Below, in pieces: positions 42,881 through 50,935 of a stretch of 64,000 nt of DNA; the first letter of the stretch is position 1; every line of letters begins with the position of its first letter. The notes under the pieces were generated by a model, which saw only the letters and a list, made by a program, of their open reading frames with translations, did no database searches and was not told the DNA's origin. This DNA comes from PALSA-610 sp038213435 (GTDB lineage: Bacteria > Actinomycetota > Acidimicrobiia > IMCC26256 > PALSA-610), in assembly GCA_038213435.1 (NCBI GenBank), contig JBBQTI010000013.1, forward strand, positions 19,110 to 83,109. The letters are read 5' to 3'. A program made the position numbers and the translations under genes.

Positions 42881-43701
42881 GTGAGGCCCCGGGTCGCGAC
42901 CGCGTGCACGACTGTCATCTGCCGGCTCTCCGCGCCGGCATCGACGAGCTCGACGCGCGCGGAGCCGTGGCCGTCACCCGTTCCGAGCACGTCGACCGTG
43001 GTTCGGACGGGCCCGACCCGGCCGAACCCGAGGTAGGTGACCTGGAGATCGGTGACGACGAGGTGCTCGGTCGTTGCCGCTCGCAGCGCGGTCTCGGCCG
43101 CGATCTCGGCCACCGTCGCCACGACCCCGCCTTGCATCGCGCCCATCGAATTGCGCGACCAATCGGTGACGGGGACGTCGATCACGCCGCGCGCCGGGTC
43201 GCGCACGTGCACGCCCAGCTCCTCGAGCAACGGTCGGTCGAGCCGCGAACCTGCCGTCGCCATCGTCGACGGGCTGTCGCGCAATCGGTCGACCTCGGGA
43301 TTCGTCTCGCGCCGGGGGAGCGCCGCGAAGCTCATCGTGGCGATGCCGACGTGCCGCTCGTGCTCGTCGACGAGCGCGACCTCGAGGACGACGGTCGTCC
43401 GCCCCGCGCGCAATAAATCGGCCCGGGCCTCGACCACCGATCCCGGGCGCGCCGCGCCGACGAGATGCAGGGTGAGGTCGGCCGTCGCGATCCAGCCGGG
43501 CGCGGCCGCGCTCGCCGCCAAGCCGCCGCCGATCACATCGACGAGAGTGGCGAGCACCCCGGCGCGCGCGTGGCCGATGTCGGTGCACAGCTCCGGGACG
43601 ACGGGCATCCACGCGCGACTTCGGCGTCCGTCCGCGTCGTGCTCGAACGAGAAGCGCAGGTCGCGCAGGAGATGGTGCTCGGGCGGATACGCGGGAGTCA
43701 T
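42877..43701 (-). CDS. Tandem hotdog (PaaI-like) protein, paralogue
   Basis: A 274-aa double-hotdog protein similar in layout to its downstream neighbour. The first domain has DIGHARAGVLATLVDVIGGGLA and the second has SRNSMGAMQGGVVATVAEIAAETA, where MQGG replaces HGG, so the two genes differ in which hotdog keeps active-site residues. ATG 43701 is the start; the longer frame runs into the Rieske gene on the same strand. The pair is probably co-translated and may assemble together. Confidence 0.8.
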   Translation of the reverse strand: MTPAYPPEHHLLRDLRFSFEHDADGRRSRAWMPVVPELCTDIGHARAGVLATLVDVIGGGLAASAAAPGWIATADLTLHLVGAARPGSVVEARADLLRAGRTTVVLEVALVDEHERHVGIATMSFAALPRRETNPEVDRLRDSPSTMATAGSRLDRPLLEELGVHVRDPARGVIDVPVTDWSRNSMGAMQGGVVATVAEIAAETALRAATTEHLVVTDLQVTYLGFGRVGPVRTTVDVLGTGDGHGSARVELVDAGAESRQMTVVHAVATRGLT

Positions 43702-43754
43702 GGGAACCGGGACGGTACCGAATCGGCTCGCGTCGGCGCGGTTCGGCGCGCACG

Positions 43755-44069
43755 TCAACGCAGTTCGACCACGACCGTTCCGTGTTCCTCGCGGATCGCC
43801 AACGTTGTGACGGAGCCCTTTGGGTCGACCCGGCCGAACTCGTTGCGCTTGTACGCATTGCCGGCGCCGTCGAACGCCCAGGCGTGACCCGGACACACGA
43901 GCTCGTCCTGTGCGACGTGGCCCTCGGCGAGGTCGTGGTCGAGGTGCGGGCATCGCCGGGGCGCGCTGCGGAGGCGGTTGTCCATTCCTCTCCACAACAC
44001 GTACTCCTCGCCCTCGATGTCGACCGGGCGCACCTCACCGCACCGCATAGGCGTCGCGCTCAGGTCCAC
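43755..44069 (-). CDS. Rieske [2Fe-2S] ferredoxin-like protein
   Basis: A 104-aa small Rieske domain. The iron-sulfur ligands are in RRCPHLDHDL (CxH) and VCPGHAWAFD (CxxH). It could donate electrons to an oxygenase or act alone. GTG 44069 is chosen because GGAGGAAGA precedes it; the internal ATG 44048 is an alternative. It overlaps DUF6457 by 10 bp and the hotdog genes follow 53 bp later, so all four could form one operon. Confidence 0.88.
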   Translation of the reverse strand: MDLSATPMRCGEVRPVDIEGEEYVLWRGMDNRLRSAPRRCPHLDHDLAEGHVAQDELVCPGHAWAFDGAGNAYKRNEFGRVDPKGSVTTLAIREEHGTVVVELR

Positions 44070-44308
44070 TCTTCCTCCGCGAAGTCGTGGACCGCGCGCG
44101 CACACTCCTCGAACGCGGCGCCGCGCGCGATCGCGCGCCCGAGGACATGGCACAACAACGGTGCGTTCGTGCGGTCGCCGGACGAGTGCGCGGCGACGCC
44201 GGCGAGGTCGAGCAGTGTCTCCTTCGCGTCCGCGTCGAGCAGGAGATCGGCTGCATCGAGGTTGGTCGCGCGCGCGAGGCGCAACGTCATCTCGGTCATC
44301 CAGTCCAT
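44060..44308 (-). CDS. DUF6457-like small protein
   Basis: An 82-aa helical acidic protein (MDWMTEMTLRLARATNLDAADLLLDADAKETLLDLAGVAAHSSG in pieces) resembling DUF6457, often near molybdenum-cofactor or nucleotide-transferase genes in actinomycetes. Function is unknown. The ATG at 44308 follows GAAGGGAAG. Its stop lies within the Rieske start region. Confidence 0.6.
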   Translation of the reverse strand: MDWMTEMTLRLARATNLDAADLLLDADAKETLLDLAGVAAHSSGDRTNAPLLCHVLGRAIARGAAFEECARAVHDFAEEEWT

Positions 44309-44416
44309 CGTCGCTTCCCTTCATCGGAGAGGTTGGCAGGGTTCGCGCTAGGTCCCGCGCTCCAAACCGCCGAAGCCGGCCACGAGGGCGGCGATTGTCC
44401 ATTGGAGGGACGTTTG

Positions 44417-44872
44417 ATGAGAGCCTCACGAAAGTTTGCCATATCGGTAACGGGCGCCTTGGCCGCCGTACTTCTCGTAGCCGGGCCCGCAGCGGCGCAC
44501 GAGTGTTACAACGCCAGCCGCTCCGACACGGGCAATCAGCAGATCGCCGCGCACTCGCCTTCGTACGAAACCTTCGACGAGAGCGCGATGGGATTCTTCA
44601 CCTCGCCGGGTGGCCTCGGGTTGTGTCCCGCCGGTGCGCAGTACCTGCTCGACCAGGTTCACGCCGCGGCCGCGCTGCCCGGCTCGGGAATCGACGTCAA
44701 CTGGGTCGTGAGCAATCGCAGCGTACAGGCGGGCGGTATCGACCACTCCCCGAGTGCCAGGGCCCAGGGCAACCTGGCGAACGGCGCCGGCATCGACCAC
44801 CTGGCGGAGAACGCCGCGCTCGGTGCGGTAATCGGAGCGAATGTCGAAACCGCGGCGGGCATGTGCGCGTGA
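44417..44872 (+). CDS. Secreted hypothetical protein
   Basis: A 151-aa exported protein. Residues 1-27 form a signal peptide (basic MRASRKF, hydrophobic core, cleavage near GPAAA-HE). The mature part has two conserved-looking Cys pairs (HECYN, GLCPAG and a C-terminal MCA), so disulfides are likely. No family recognised. ATG 44417 has GGAGGG at 7 nt. It is divergent from DUF6457. Confidence 0.65.
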   Translation: MRASRKFAISVTGALAAVLLVAGPAAAHECYNASRSDTGNQQIAAHSPSYETFDESAMGFFTSPGGLGLCPAGAQYLLDQVHAAAALPGSGIDVNWVVSNRSVQAGGIDHSPSARAQGNLANGAGIDHLAENAALGAVIGANVETAAGMCA

Positions 44873-44912
44873 GATGTAGCGCCTTCTACCGCAAGCATCT
44901 GTAGACGTTGGA

Positions 44913-44951
44913 GCGAGGGTGGGTCCAGGCGAATGCCGTACCCGCCCTCGC
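44913..44951. terminator. Bidirectional terminator hairpin
   Basis: GCGAGGGTGGG (44913-44923) pairs with CCCGCCCTCGC (44941-44951) with one G-U wobble, enclosing a 17-nt loop. It lies between the convergent secreted protein gene and the YqgE gene. Confidence 0.6.
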
Positions 44952-44968
44952 TTCGCGTACGGGCAGGG

Positions 44969-45526
44969 CTAGTTGACCGTGGCGTCTTCGGGGTAGTTGG
45001 AGAAGAGGGCGAGCCGTCCGCGCTGACGGCGTAGCACATCTCGCCACAGGTGCTCGGGCGAGCCGGCGAACGGATCGCCCTGCTCCAAAGCGACGACGAA
45101 CCACGCGCCTTGGTCGAGCTCGGCCTCGAGCTGGCCGGGCGTCCAACCGGCGTAACCCGCGAAGACGCGCAGCGTTTCGAGGGACGCGCCGATGCGGAGC
45201 GGGTCCTCGGCGAGGTCGATCGTCCCCAGGTCGCCGAGAACCTGGACGAAGCCCTCGAGTTCGACGTCACGGCGCCGGGCGAGCGCGATGACGGCGTCGG
45301 TCGACACCGGACCGCCGGCGAAGACGACGCCGGGCGGCGACACGAGCTCGCGCCATTCGGGGAACACGTCGTCGATGGCCGTTTCGCTGCGGCGATTCAA
45401 AACGATGCCGAGGCCGCCGTCGTCTCCGTGCTCGAGCATCAACACGACGGTCCGGTCGAAGTTGGGGTCGACGAGCGGCGGCGCCGCGACGAGCAACCGT
45501 CCACGGTGCGATCCCTGCTCAGACAC
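44969..45526 (-). CDS. YqgE/AlgH family protein (UPF0301)
   Basis: A 185-aa protein matching the YqgE/AlgH family. Typical strings are GRLLVAAPPLVDPNFDRTVVLMLEHG, GLGIVLNRRSE, VFAGGPVS and FAGYAGWTPGQLEAEL. Its molecular role is not established; some members affect transcription of alginate or other genes. GTG 45526 is chosen, since homology starts just after it. It is divergent from the FAD oxidase. Confidence 0.92.
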   Translation of the reverse strand: MSEQGSHRGRLLVAAPPLVDPNFDRTVVLMLEHGDDGGLGIVLNRRSETAIDDVFPEWRELVSPPGVVFAGGPVSTDAVIALARRRDVELEGFVQVLGDLGTIDLAEDPLRIGASLETLRVFAGYAGWTPGQLEAELDQGAWFVVALEQGDPFAGSPEHLWRDVLRRQRGRLALFSNYPEDATVN

Positions 45527-45565
45527 GACCCGATCTTGGCACGTCGACCCGCGCGCCCACAGCCG

Positions 45566-45579
45566 TAGCATCGTCGGCG
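45566..45579 (+). promoter_or_regulatory. Leaderless -10 box of FAD oxidase gene
   Basis: TAGCAT at 45566-45571 is 8 nt before ATG 45580, compatible with a leaderless transcript. Confidence 0.4.
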
Positions 45580-46971
45580 ATGAGCGCTTCGTCCGGCCTG
45601 CTCGCGGCGCTGCGCGACGCGGTCGGGGCTGCGCATGTGCGCACCGATCCCGATGTCATCGAGGCGAACGTCGTCGACTGGACCGGCCGGTTCCGGGGTG
45701 CGAGCCCGGCGGTCGTGCGCCCCGGAACGGTCGATGAGGTCGCGGTCGTGCTCCGCCTGTGCAATGCGGAACGAACGGCCGTTGTGCCCCAGGGCGGCAA
45801 CACCGGCCTCGTCGGCGGCTCGGTGCCGCTGCACGGGGAGCTCGTGCTCGACGTCCGGCGGCTCGACGCGATCGGGGCAGTCGACCCGCGCACCGGGCAG
45901 ATAACCGCGCAGGCGGGGGCGACCCTGGCAGAACTGCAACGTCGGGCAGGTGACGCGGGCTGGCAGTACGGCATCGATCTGGGTGCACGTGACGTCGCGA
46001 CCGTCGGCGGTACGGTCGCGACCAACGCCGGCGGCGTGCACGTGTTGCGATACGGGGCGACGCGCCGCCAGCTCGTCGGGATCGAAGCCGTGCTGGCCGA
46101 TGGCCGCGTCATCCGCCGGCTCGACGGTCTCGAGAAGGACAACTCCGGCTTCGATCTGCCCGGTCTGCTCTGTGGCAGCGAGGGCACGCTCGCCGTCATC
46201 ACGGCTGCACGACTTCGTCTGCACGCACCGACTCGCTGCAAGGTCGCCGCGCTGTGCGCGTTCGACTCCGTGGATGCGGCACTCGACGCGGTCGGAACGC
46301 TGCGGCGTGAGGTCGACTGCGTGAACGCGATCGAGCTGTTCTTCGACAAGGGCCTGGAGCTCGTGTGCGACCGGCTCGGCCTCGCGCGCCCGTTCGTCTC
46401 GTCGCACGCGGCGTACGTGCTCGTCGAAGCAGCCGCCAACACCGACCCGACCGAGGCCCTGGGGCGGGCTGTTGAGCAGTGTGCCGACGTTGCAGATGTC
46501 GCGGTCGCGACCGACGACGTCGCGGCGCGGGCGCTCTGGCGCTACCGAGAGGGACATCCGGAGGCGATCAACCTCGAGGGTGCGCCGCTCAAGCTCGACG
46601 TGTCGCTCCCGGCCGACCGGCTCGGCGAGTTCGTCCATGCGGTGCCCGCGCTTGTGGTCGCGCTCGCGCCCGACGCGTCGGTATGGATGTTCGGCCACGC
46701 CGGCGACGGAAACGTGCACGTGAACGTGACGGGTGTGCCGGCGGACGATGAGCATGTCACCGGAGCCGTGTTCGAGCTCGTCGCCGCGTTGCACGGCTCG
46801 ATCAGTGCCGAGCACGGGATCGGAAGCGCCAAGCGGCGGTACCTGCATCTGGTGCGCAGCGCGGTCGAGATCGCGACGTATCGCGCGATCAAGCACGCGC
46901 TCGACCCGGTCGGGATCCTGAATCCACACGTCTTGTTGCCCGACCTATTGCTCGACGACACGAGCCCTTGA
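45580..46971 (+). CDS. FAD-binding oxidoreductase (GlcD/D-2-hydroxyglutarate dehydrogenase-like)
   Basis: A 463-aa VAO/PCMH-fold flavoprotein. The FAD-binding segment is VPQGGNTGLVGGSVPLHG (about residues 66-83), with ARDVATVGGTVATNAGGVHVLRYG next and GLLCGSEGTLAVITAA. The C-terminal domain has FGHAGDGNVHVNV and AEHGIGSAKRRYL, characteristic of D-lactate/D-2-hydroxyacid dehydrogenases. It oxidises a 2-hydroxy acid with FAD, passing electrons to an acceptor not encoded here. It is a single gene, convergent with the PNPOx-like gene. Confidence 0.92.
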   Translation: MSASSGLLAALRDAVGAAHVRTDPDVIEANVVDWTGRFRGASPAVVRPGTVDEVAVVLRLCNAERTAVVPQGGNTGLVGGSVPLHGELVLDVRRLDAIGAVDPRTGQITAQAGATLAELQRRAGDAGWQYGIDLGARDVATVGGTVATNAGGVHVLRYGATRRQLVGIEAVLADGRVIRRLDGLEKDNSGFDLPGLLCGSEGTLAVITAARLRLHAPTRCKVAALCAFDSVDAALDAVGTLRREVDCVNAIELFFDKGLELVCDRLGLARPFVSSHAAYVLVEAAANTDPTEALGRAVEQCADVADVAVATDDVAARALWRYREGHPEAINLEGAPLKLDVSLPADRLGEFVHAVPALVVALAPDASVWMFGHAGDGNVHVNVTGVPADDEHVTGAVFELVAALHGSISAEHGIGSAKRRYLHLVRSAVEIATYRAIKHALDPVGILNPHVLLPDLLLDDTSP

Positions 46972-47015
46972 CAACGGGTCGCATCTGGCAAGAATGTCGG
47001 CTGACGGTCGCATCG

Positions 47016-47095
47016 GCGCGCGGCGCCGCGCGCGGTGTGGCTGGCTCGGGTCGTCGCTCGGTCGGACCGCCCGCCGCCGCCCGGCGACCCGAGCC
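47016..47095. terminator. Convergent terminator with palindromes
   Basis: GGCTCGGGTCG (47043-47053) and CGACCCGAGCC (47085-47095) are perfect 11-bp inverted arms, followed by TCTCTCTC. An 18-bp perfect palindrome GCGCGCGGCGCCGCGCGC lies at 47016-47033. The pair sits between the convergent FAD oxidase and PNPOx-like genes. Confidence 0.6.
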
Positions 47096-47101
47096 TCTCT
47101 C

Positions 47102-47707
47102 TCAAGTGAGTGGGTCGGCCGCGCGCGCGGGATCGTGCTCGGGGAGATACTCCTGGGCCCACGTCATGCGTTTCCAGTCGGGGATCGGCGCCTCGATGTG
47201 CGGCTTCGGCACGAACTTCGAGCGCTCGACGAGTCGCATCTTGTGGATGTAACGAGAGCAGTTCGGGAAGACCTGCGCGGTCCGCACCCGTACGACGAGC
47301 GTCGCGCCGGTCATCTCGGCGCCGAGCGGATCCTGCGGGTCGACGGTCGCGACGCCGTTGACGCGTACGCGGTTCGGCTGTTCGAAGTCGATGAACAACA
47401 GGCCGACGTTGGCGTGGGCGCGGATGTTGCCGATCGAGAGGAACATCCCGTTGCCGTCGTAGACCGGGAAGGCAATCGTCCGTTCGTCGACGACACGTAC
47501 GAATCCGGGGTCACCGCCCTTGTAGGAGCACTGCGGGTTGCCATCGGCATCACACGTCGCGAGGAAGAACATGTCGCGCGACTCGATGAAGGACTTGGTG
47601 TTCTCGTCTATGCGCTCACTCACGAGCAGCTCGTCGATCCGGTCGGCGACGCGACGGGTGTCGAAGTGATCCTGCCAGTAGCGGTGGTCGTCGTTGAAGA
47701 TGCTCAC
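47102..47707 (-). CDS. Pyridoxamine 5'-phosphate oxidase family protein
   Basis: A 201-aa FMN-binding split-barrel protein. FLATCDADGNPQCSYKGGDPGFVRVVDERTIAFP is the typical N-terminal half and GNGMFLSIGNIRAHANVGLLFIDF the next; FPNCSRYIHKM is near the C-terminus. It probably uses FMN or F420 for an oxidoreduction. GTG 47707 is the family start. Not enough residues can be mapped to assign true PdxH activity. Confidence 0.85.
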   Translation of the reverse strand: MSIFNDDHRYWQDHFDTRRVADRIDELLVSERIDENTKSFIESRDMFFLATCDADGNPQCSYKGGDPGFVRVVDERTIAFPVYDGNGMFLSIGNIRAHANVGLLFIDFEQPNRVRVNGVATVDPQDPLGAEMTGATLVVRVRTAQVFPNCSRYIHKMRLVERSKFVPKPHIEAPIPDWKRMTWAQEYLPEHDPARAADPLT

Positions 47708-47744
47708 CCCGACATCGTCGCGCGCCCTCGAGCGCGCCGCGGGG

Positions 47745-50123
47745 TCAGCGAAGCTCGTATACCGGGTTGACGATCGCGAGCCGTCCGTGGTGGTCGATCG
47801 CCATGCCCTCGACGGTGATGGTGGCACCGATCGCGAGGCCCACGATCTGGCGGCGGCCGAAGAACACGACCGAGACGCCGCCGGTCTCGTCGACGACGGT
47901 GCACTCGAGGCACGGGCTGCCGCCGAGCGGCTCGACTCGCATCGCCTGGACCCGGCCGTGCACTCTCACGCGCTGCCGGCAGCGCACGTCGCCGATCGGC
48001 GTCGTGCCCGCGGGTCGCACGATCCGCACGGTGTCCGTGAGCACCCTGCCGCCGGCCTTGGCCTTGCCGTTCGCCCCGCCGCTTCGGTTCATGCCCGGCG
48101 TCGTGACGGCGTCGGCGACGGAGATCGTTCCGCGGTCGTCGAAGTGGAACGGCACGATCGTCACGTTCGCGTGCGGCAGCCGGGAGATGTCGCGTGACAG
48201 CGACTCGGCGGTCTGGTCGTGGAGGACGCGGTGCCACGCACCGTTGAACTTGCGTTCGGGCAGCAGCACGCACACCTCGGAATCGCCCGAGCTCAGCTCG
48301 TGCGCGACGGTCTCTACCGCGGCCCGCGTGAGGCGACGGTCGGGGCAGTCGATCAGCTCGAGGCCGAGGTTGGTCAAGCCGTGTTCCCGCCACTCGGCCG
48401 CGAGCTCGTCGGCATGGTGTTGGTCGATGACGAAGTGCACGGCGCGCAGCTCGTCGGGTCGTAACGCGCGACCGAACTGCATGGCGCGGGCAACCGCGAG
48501 GTCGAGACGGTCGACGAACACCATCACGACGAGCCGCTTGCGCATCGGCGCGGCGACGGCCTTGGGCACGTCGTGCGCGAGGGCGTGATCTTCCTTCTCG
48601 TACTGTTTCGCGAGCCGCACGAGGAAAACGACCATGATCGGCACGAACACCACGATGACCCACGCGCCATGCGTGAACTTGAAGACGCCGATCACGATGT
48701 CGACGACCAGCGACAGCACCGCGCCGGTTCCGTTGATGAACAGGCCCCAGCGCCAGCCCGCTTCCTTCTCGCGGATGTGGTGCCTGGCCATGCCGGCCTG
48801 CGAGAGCGTGAAGGAGGTGAACACGCCGATCGCGTAGAGCGGGATGAGCCGGTCGACCTTGGCGTCGGTTGCCAAGAGCAGGACGATGGCTGCGACCGCG
48901 AGGAAGATGATGCCGTTCGAGAACACGAGCCGATGGCCGCGTTTCGTGAGCTGGCGGGGCATGAAGTTGTCGCCCGCGTGGAACGACGCGAGCCGCGGAA
49001 AGTCGGCGAAGCTCGTATTTGCCGCGAGCACGAGGATGAGCATCGTGCCGGCCTGCAGGCAGTAATAGAGGGTGTTGCCGAGCGCGCCGCCGCCGTAGGC
49101 GAGCTTGCCGATCTGGGAGATGACGGTCGGTGTGCCGTTGATGAACGGGATGACGTGCATCCTCGCGTCCATGATCGACAGCCCGAGGAACATGACGCCG
49201 AGCAGCGAACCCATGATGACGAGGGTGTCGCGCGCGTTCTTCCATTCCGGCTTCCTGAACGCGGGTACGCCGTTCGAGATCGCCTCGACGCCGGTCACGG
49301 CCGCACCGCCGGACGCGAACGAGTGCAGTACCAGCGCGAGGCTCGCTCCGGCAAGGAGCCCGGTGCCCCTGCTGCCAACGTGCATCAGCCCGTCGGTATG
49401 CGCATAGTTGGCGCGGGCCAAGCTGCCGTTCATCGCCTTGAACACCCCGATGCCGATGAGTACCGCCATGTTGACGATGAAGAAGTAGGTGGGCAGGGCG
49501 AAGAGTTTCCCCGACTCGCGTACCCCGCGCAGGTTGCCCCACGCGATCACGATCACGAACGCGATCGAGATCCACAGGATCCACGGATCGAAGATCGAGA
49601 AGGCCGACGCCAGTGCAGCCGTGCCGGCTGCGACCGAAACCGAGACGGTCAGGACGTAGTCGGTGAGCAGCGCGACGCCGGCGACCTGCGCAGGGAGCAA
49701 ACCGAAGTTGTCGCGCGTGACCATGTAGGCGCCGCCGGCCGTTGGGTACGCCTTGATCGTCTGGCGATACGACAGGATCAAGAAGAAGAGGACGACGAGC
49801 AACGCGGTCGTGATCGGCACGACGAGCGCGAACGCGCCGAGCCCGATGACGGGGATCAGGACCCGGAGCATCTCCTCGGTCGCGTACGCCGACGACGACA
49901 GGTTGTCCGACGCGAAGACGGCCAGCGCGGTCGGCTTGCCCAGCCGTTCGTGCTCGAGCTGCTCGGTGTGCAGCGGCGGACCGAGCAGCTTGTTCTTCAA
50001 GCGGTAACGCACGCTGTCGGGTGGCAGCTCCAGGCCCGGGACCAGCGGCACGGGCATCGGCCGAGAGGTTCCGTCCTCGACGAGGGAAGCCATCTTGGTT
50101 GTCGGTGTCGGCTCGGTCAGCAA
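47745..50123 (-). CDS. KimA-like APC permease with C-terminal OB-fold
   Basis: A 792-aa transporter. Residues about 60-490 hold around 12 helices of the APC/KimA type (ASDNLSSSAYATEEM, YPTAGGAYMVTRDNFG and ALLTDYVLTVSVSVAAGTAAL). A cytosolic region (about 510-660) resembles a USP-like domain seen in KimA proteins. The last about 85 residues (from RCRQRVRVHGRVQ to AIVNPVYEL) look like an OB-fold domain. In many actinomycetes an OB-fold protein is encoded separately near such permeases; here it is fused. KimA relatives import K+. The start is TTG 50123 with GGGAG 6 nt upstream, or ATG 50093. Confidence 0.82.
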   Translation of the reverse strand: MLTEPTPTTKMASLVEDGTSRPMPVPLVPGLELPPDSVRYRLKNKLLGPPLHTEQLEHERLGKPTALAVFASDNLSSSAYATEEMLRVLIPVIGLGAFALVVPITTALLVVLFFLILSYRQTIKAYPTAGGAYMVTRDNFGLLPAQVAGVALLTDYVLTVSVSVAAGTAALASAFSIFDPWILWISIAFVIVIAWGNLRGVRESGKLFALPTYFFIVNMAVLIGIGVFKAMNGSLARANYAHTDGLMHVGSRGTGLLAGASLALVLHSFASGGAAVTGVEAISNGVPAFRKPEWKNARDTLVIMGSLLGVMFLGLSIMDARMHVIPFINGTPTVISQIGKLAYGGGALGNTLYYCLQAGTMLILVLAANTSFADFPRLASFHAGDNFMPRQLTKRGHRLVFSNGIIFLAVAAIVLLLATDAKVDRLIPLYAIGVFTSFTLSQAGMARHHIREKEAGWRWGLFINGTGAVLSLVVDIVIGVFKFTHGAWVIVVFVPIMVVFLVRLAKQYEKEDHALAHDVPKAVAAPMRKRLVVMVFVDRLDLAVARAMQFGRALRPDELRAVHFVIDQHHADELAAEWREHGLTNLGLELIDCPDRRLTRAAVETVAHELSSGDSEVCVLLPERKFNGAWHRVLHDQTAESLSRDISRLPHANVTIVPFHFDDRGTISVADAVTTPGMNRSGGANGKAKAGGRVLTDTVRIVRPAGTTPIGDVRCRQRVRVHGRVQAMRVEPLGGSPCLECTVVDETGGVSVVFFGRRQIVGLAIGATITVEGMAIDHHGRLAIVNPVYELR

Positions 50124-50145
50124 GGGTGGCTCCCGCGATGCGCGC

Positions 50146-50165
50146 GGGCGGCCGGTCGGCCGCCC
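50146..50165. promoter_or_regulatory. 20-bp palindrome in leader of the APC permease
   Basis: GGGCGGCCGGTCGGCCGCCC has perfect 8-bp arms with a 4-nt loop. It lies 23-42 nt upstream of the TTG start, between the CofE-like gene and the permease. It may be an operator or an RNA hairpin affecting permease expression. Confidence 0.5.
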
Positions 50166-50260
50166 GTCTCATCACACCAGGACACCCGTCAACGCGGTAT
50201 CAGGAACGCATCGGAGACCGTCAAGAAGATGTCAAAAGCCGCGGGCCATGCCGCGCGTCT

Positions 50261-50935
50261 CTAGCCGAGACGTCGTACGACGATGATCGGCGTGAGCTCG
50301 TCATTCTGGCCGAGCGGGTTGTCGAGCAATATCTCGCGGACGACCGACACGTCGGCGGGGAAGCCCGGGCTCGTTCCGAGAACCTCGACGTTGATGTTGT
50401 TGGCGTCGACGATGGCAACCGGTACGCCGAGGTGTCGCGAGATTTCCTCGGCCGCGGCGTCGGGGTTCGCCGGTCCGAGCATCGCGAACTCGTCGAAGGG
50501 CTTCACCGTCGCGGGACTGAAGCCGTCGATCTCGGAGATGCGGTGACCGGCGATGCGGTAGAAGTCGCCGCGGCGGCGCAGCACGAGCCGGCTGATCGCG
50601 CCGATGATCATCGCGACCAACATGCGCCACCACCCCGCCTGCATGATCGCGACCTGCATCTTGCGGGGGTCGGAGTAGCCGACGTCGTCGGGATGCTTGG
50701 TGACGCCCTTGACGAGCAGCTTGGCGAGCACGCCGGGCCGTACGACCGAATGATGGATCACCCGTCCCTGCGAGATCGTTACGAACTTCTCGGACACCGC
50801 GAGCCAGTCTCCCGGTTGCAGCACCGGTTTCGCGTACTCGTCGAAGACCGGCTCGAGCGGTTCCTTGATGTGGATCAGGTGCGTCTGCACCGGGATCCGC
50901 TCGTAGTCGACCCCCTGCGCGCGTCGAATCGTCAC
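50261..50935 (-). CDS. CofE-like F420-0 gamma-glutamyl ligase family protein
   Basis: A 224-aa member of the F420 ligase family (PF01996-like). VLQPGDWLAVSEKFVTISQGRVI is the conserved strand, with FDEFAMLGPANPDAAAEEI and PVAIVDANNINVEVLG later. A central hydrophobic stretch (WWRMLVAMIIGAI) may contact the membrane. Canonical CofE is 240-260 aa and coexists with CofC/D genes, which are absent here. It is translated from GTG 50935 overlapping asnB, so a partner in glutamyl or amide chemistry is likely. Confidence 0.7.
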   Translation of the reverse strand: MTIRRAQGVDYERIPVQTHLIHIKEPLEPVFDEYAKPVLQPGDWLAVSEKFVTISQGRVIHHSVVRPGVLAKLLVKGVTKHPDDVGYSDPRKMQVAIMQAGWWRMLVAMIIGAISRLVLRRRGDFYRIAGHRISEIDGFSPATVKPFDEFAMLGPANPDAAAEEISRHLGVPVAIVDANNINVEVLGTSPGFPADVSVVREILLDNPLGQNDELTPIIVVRRLG

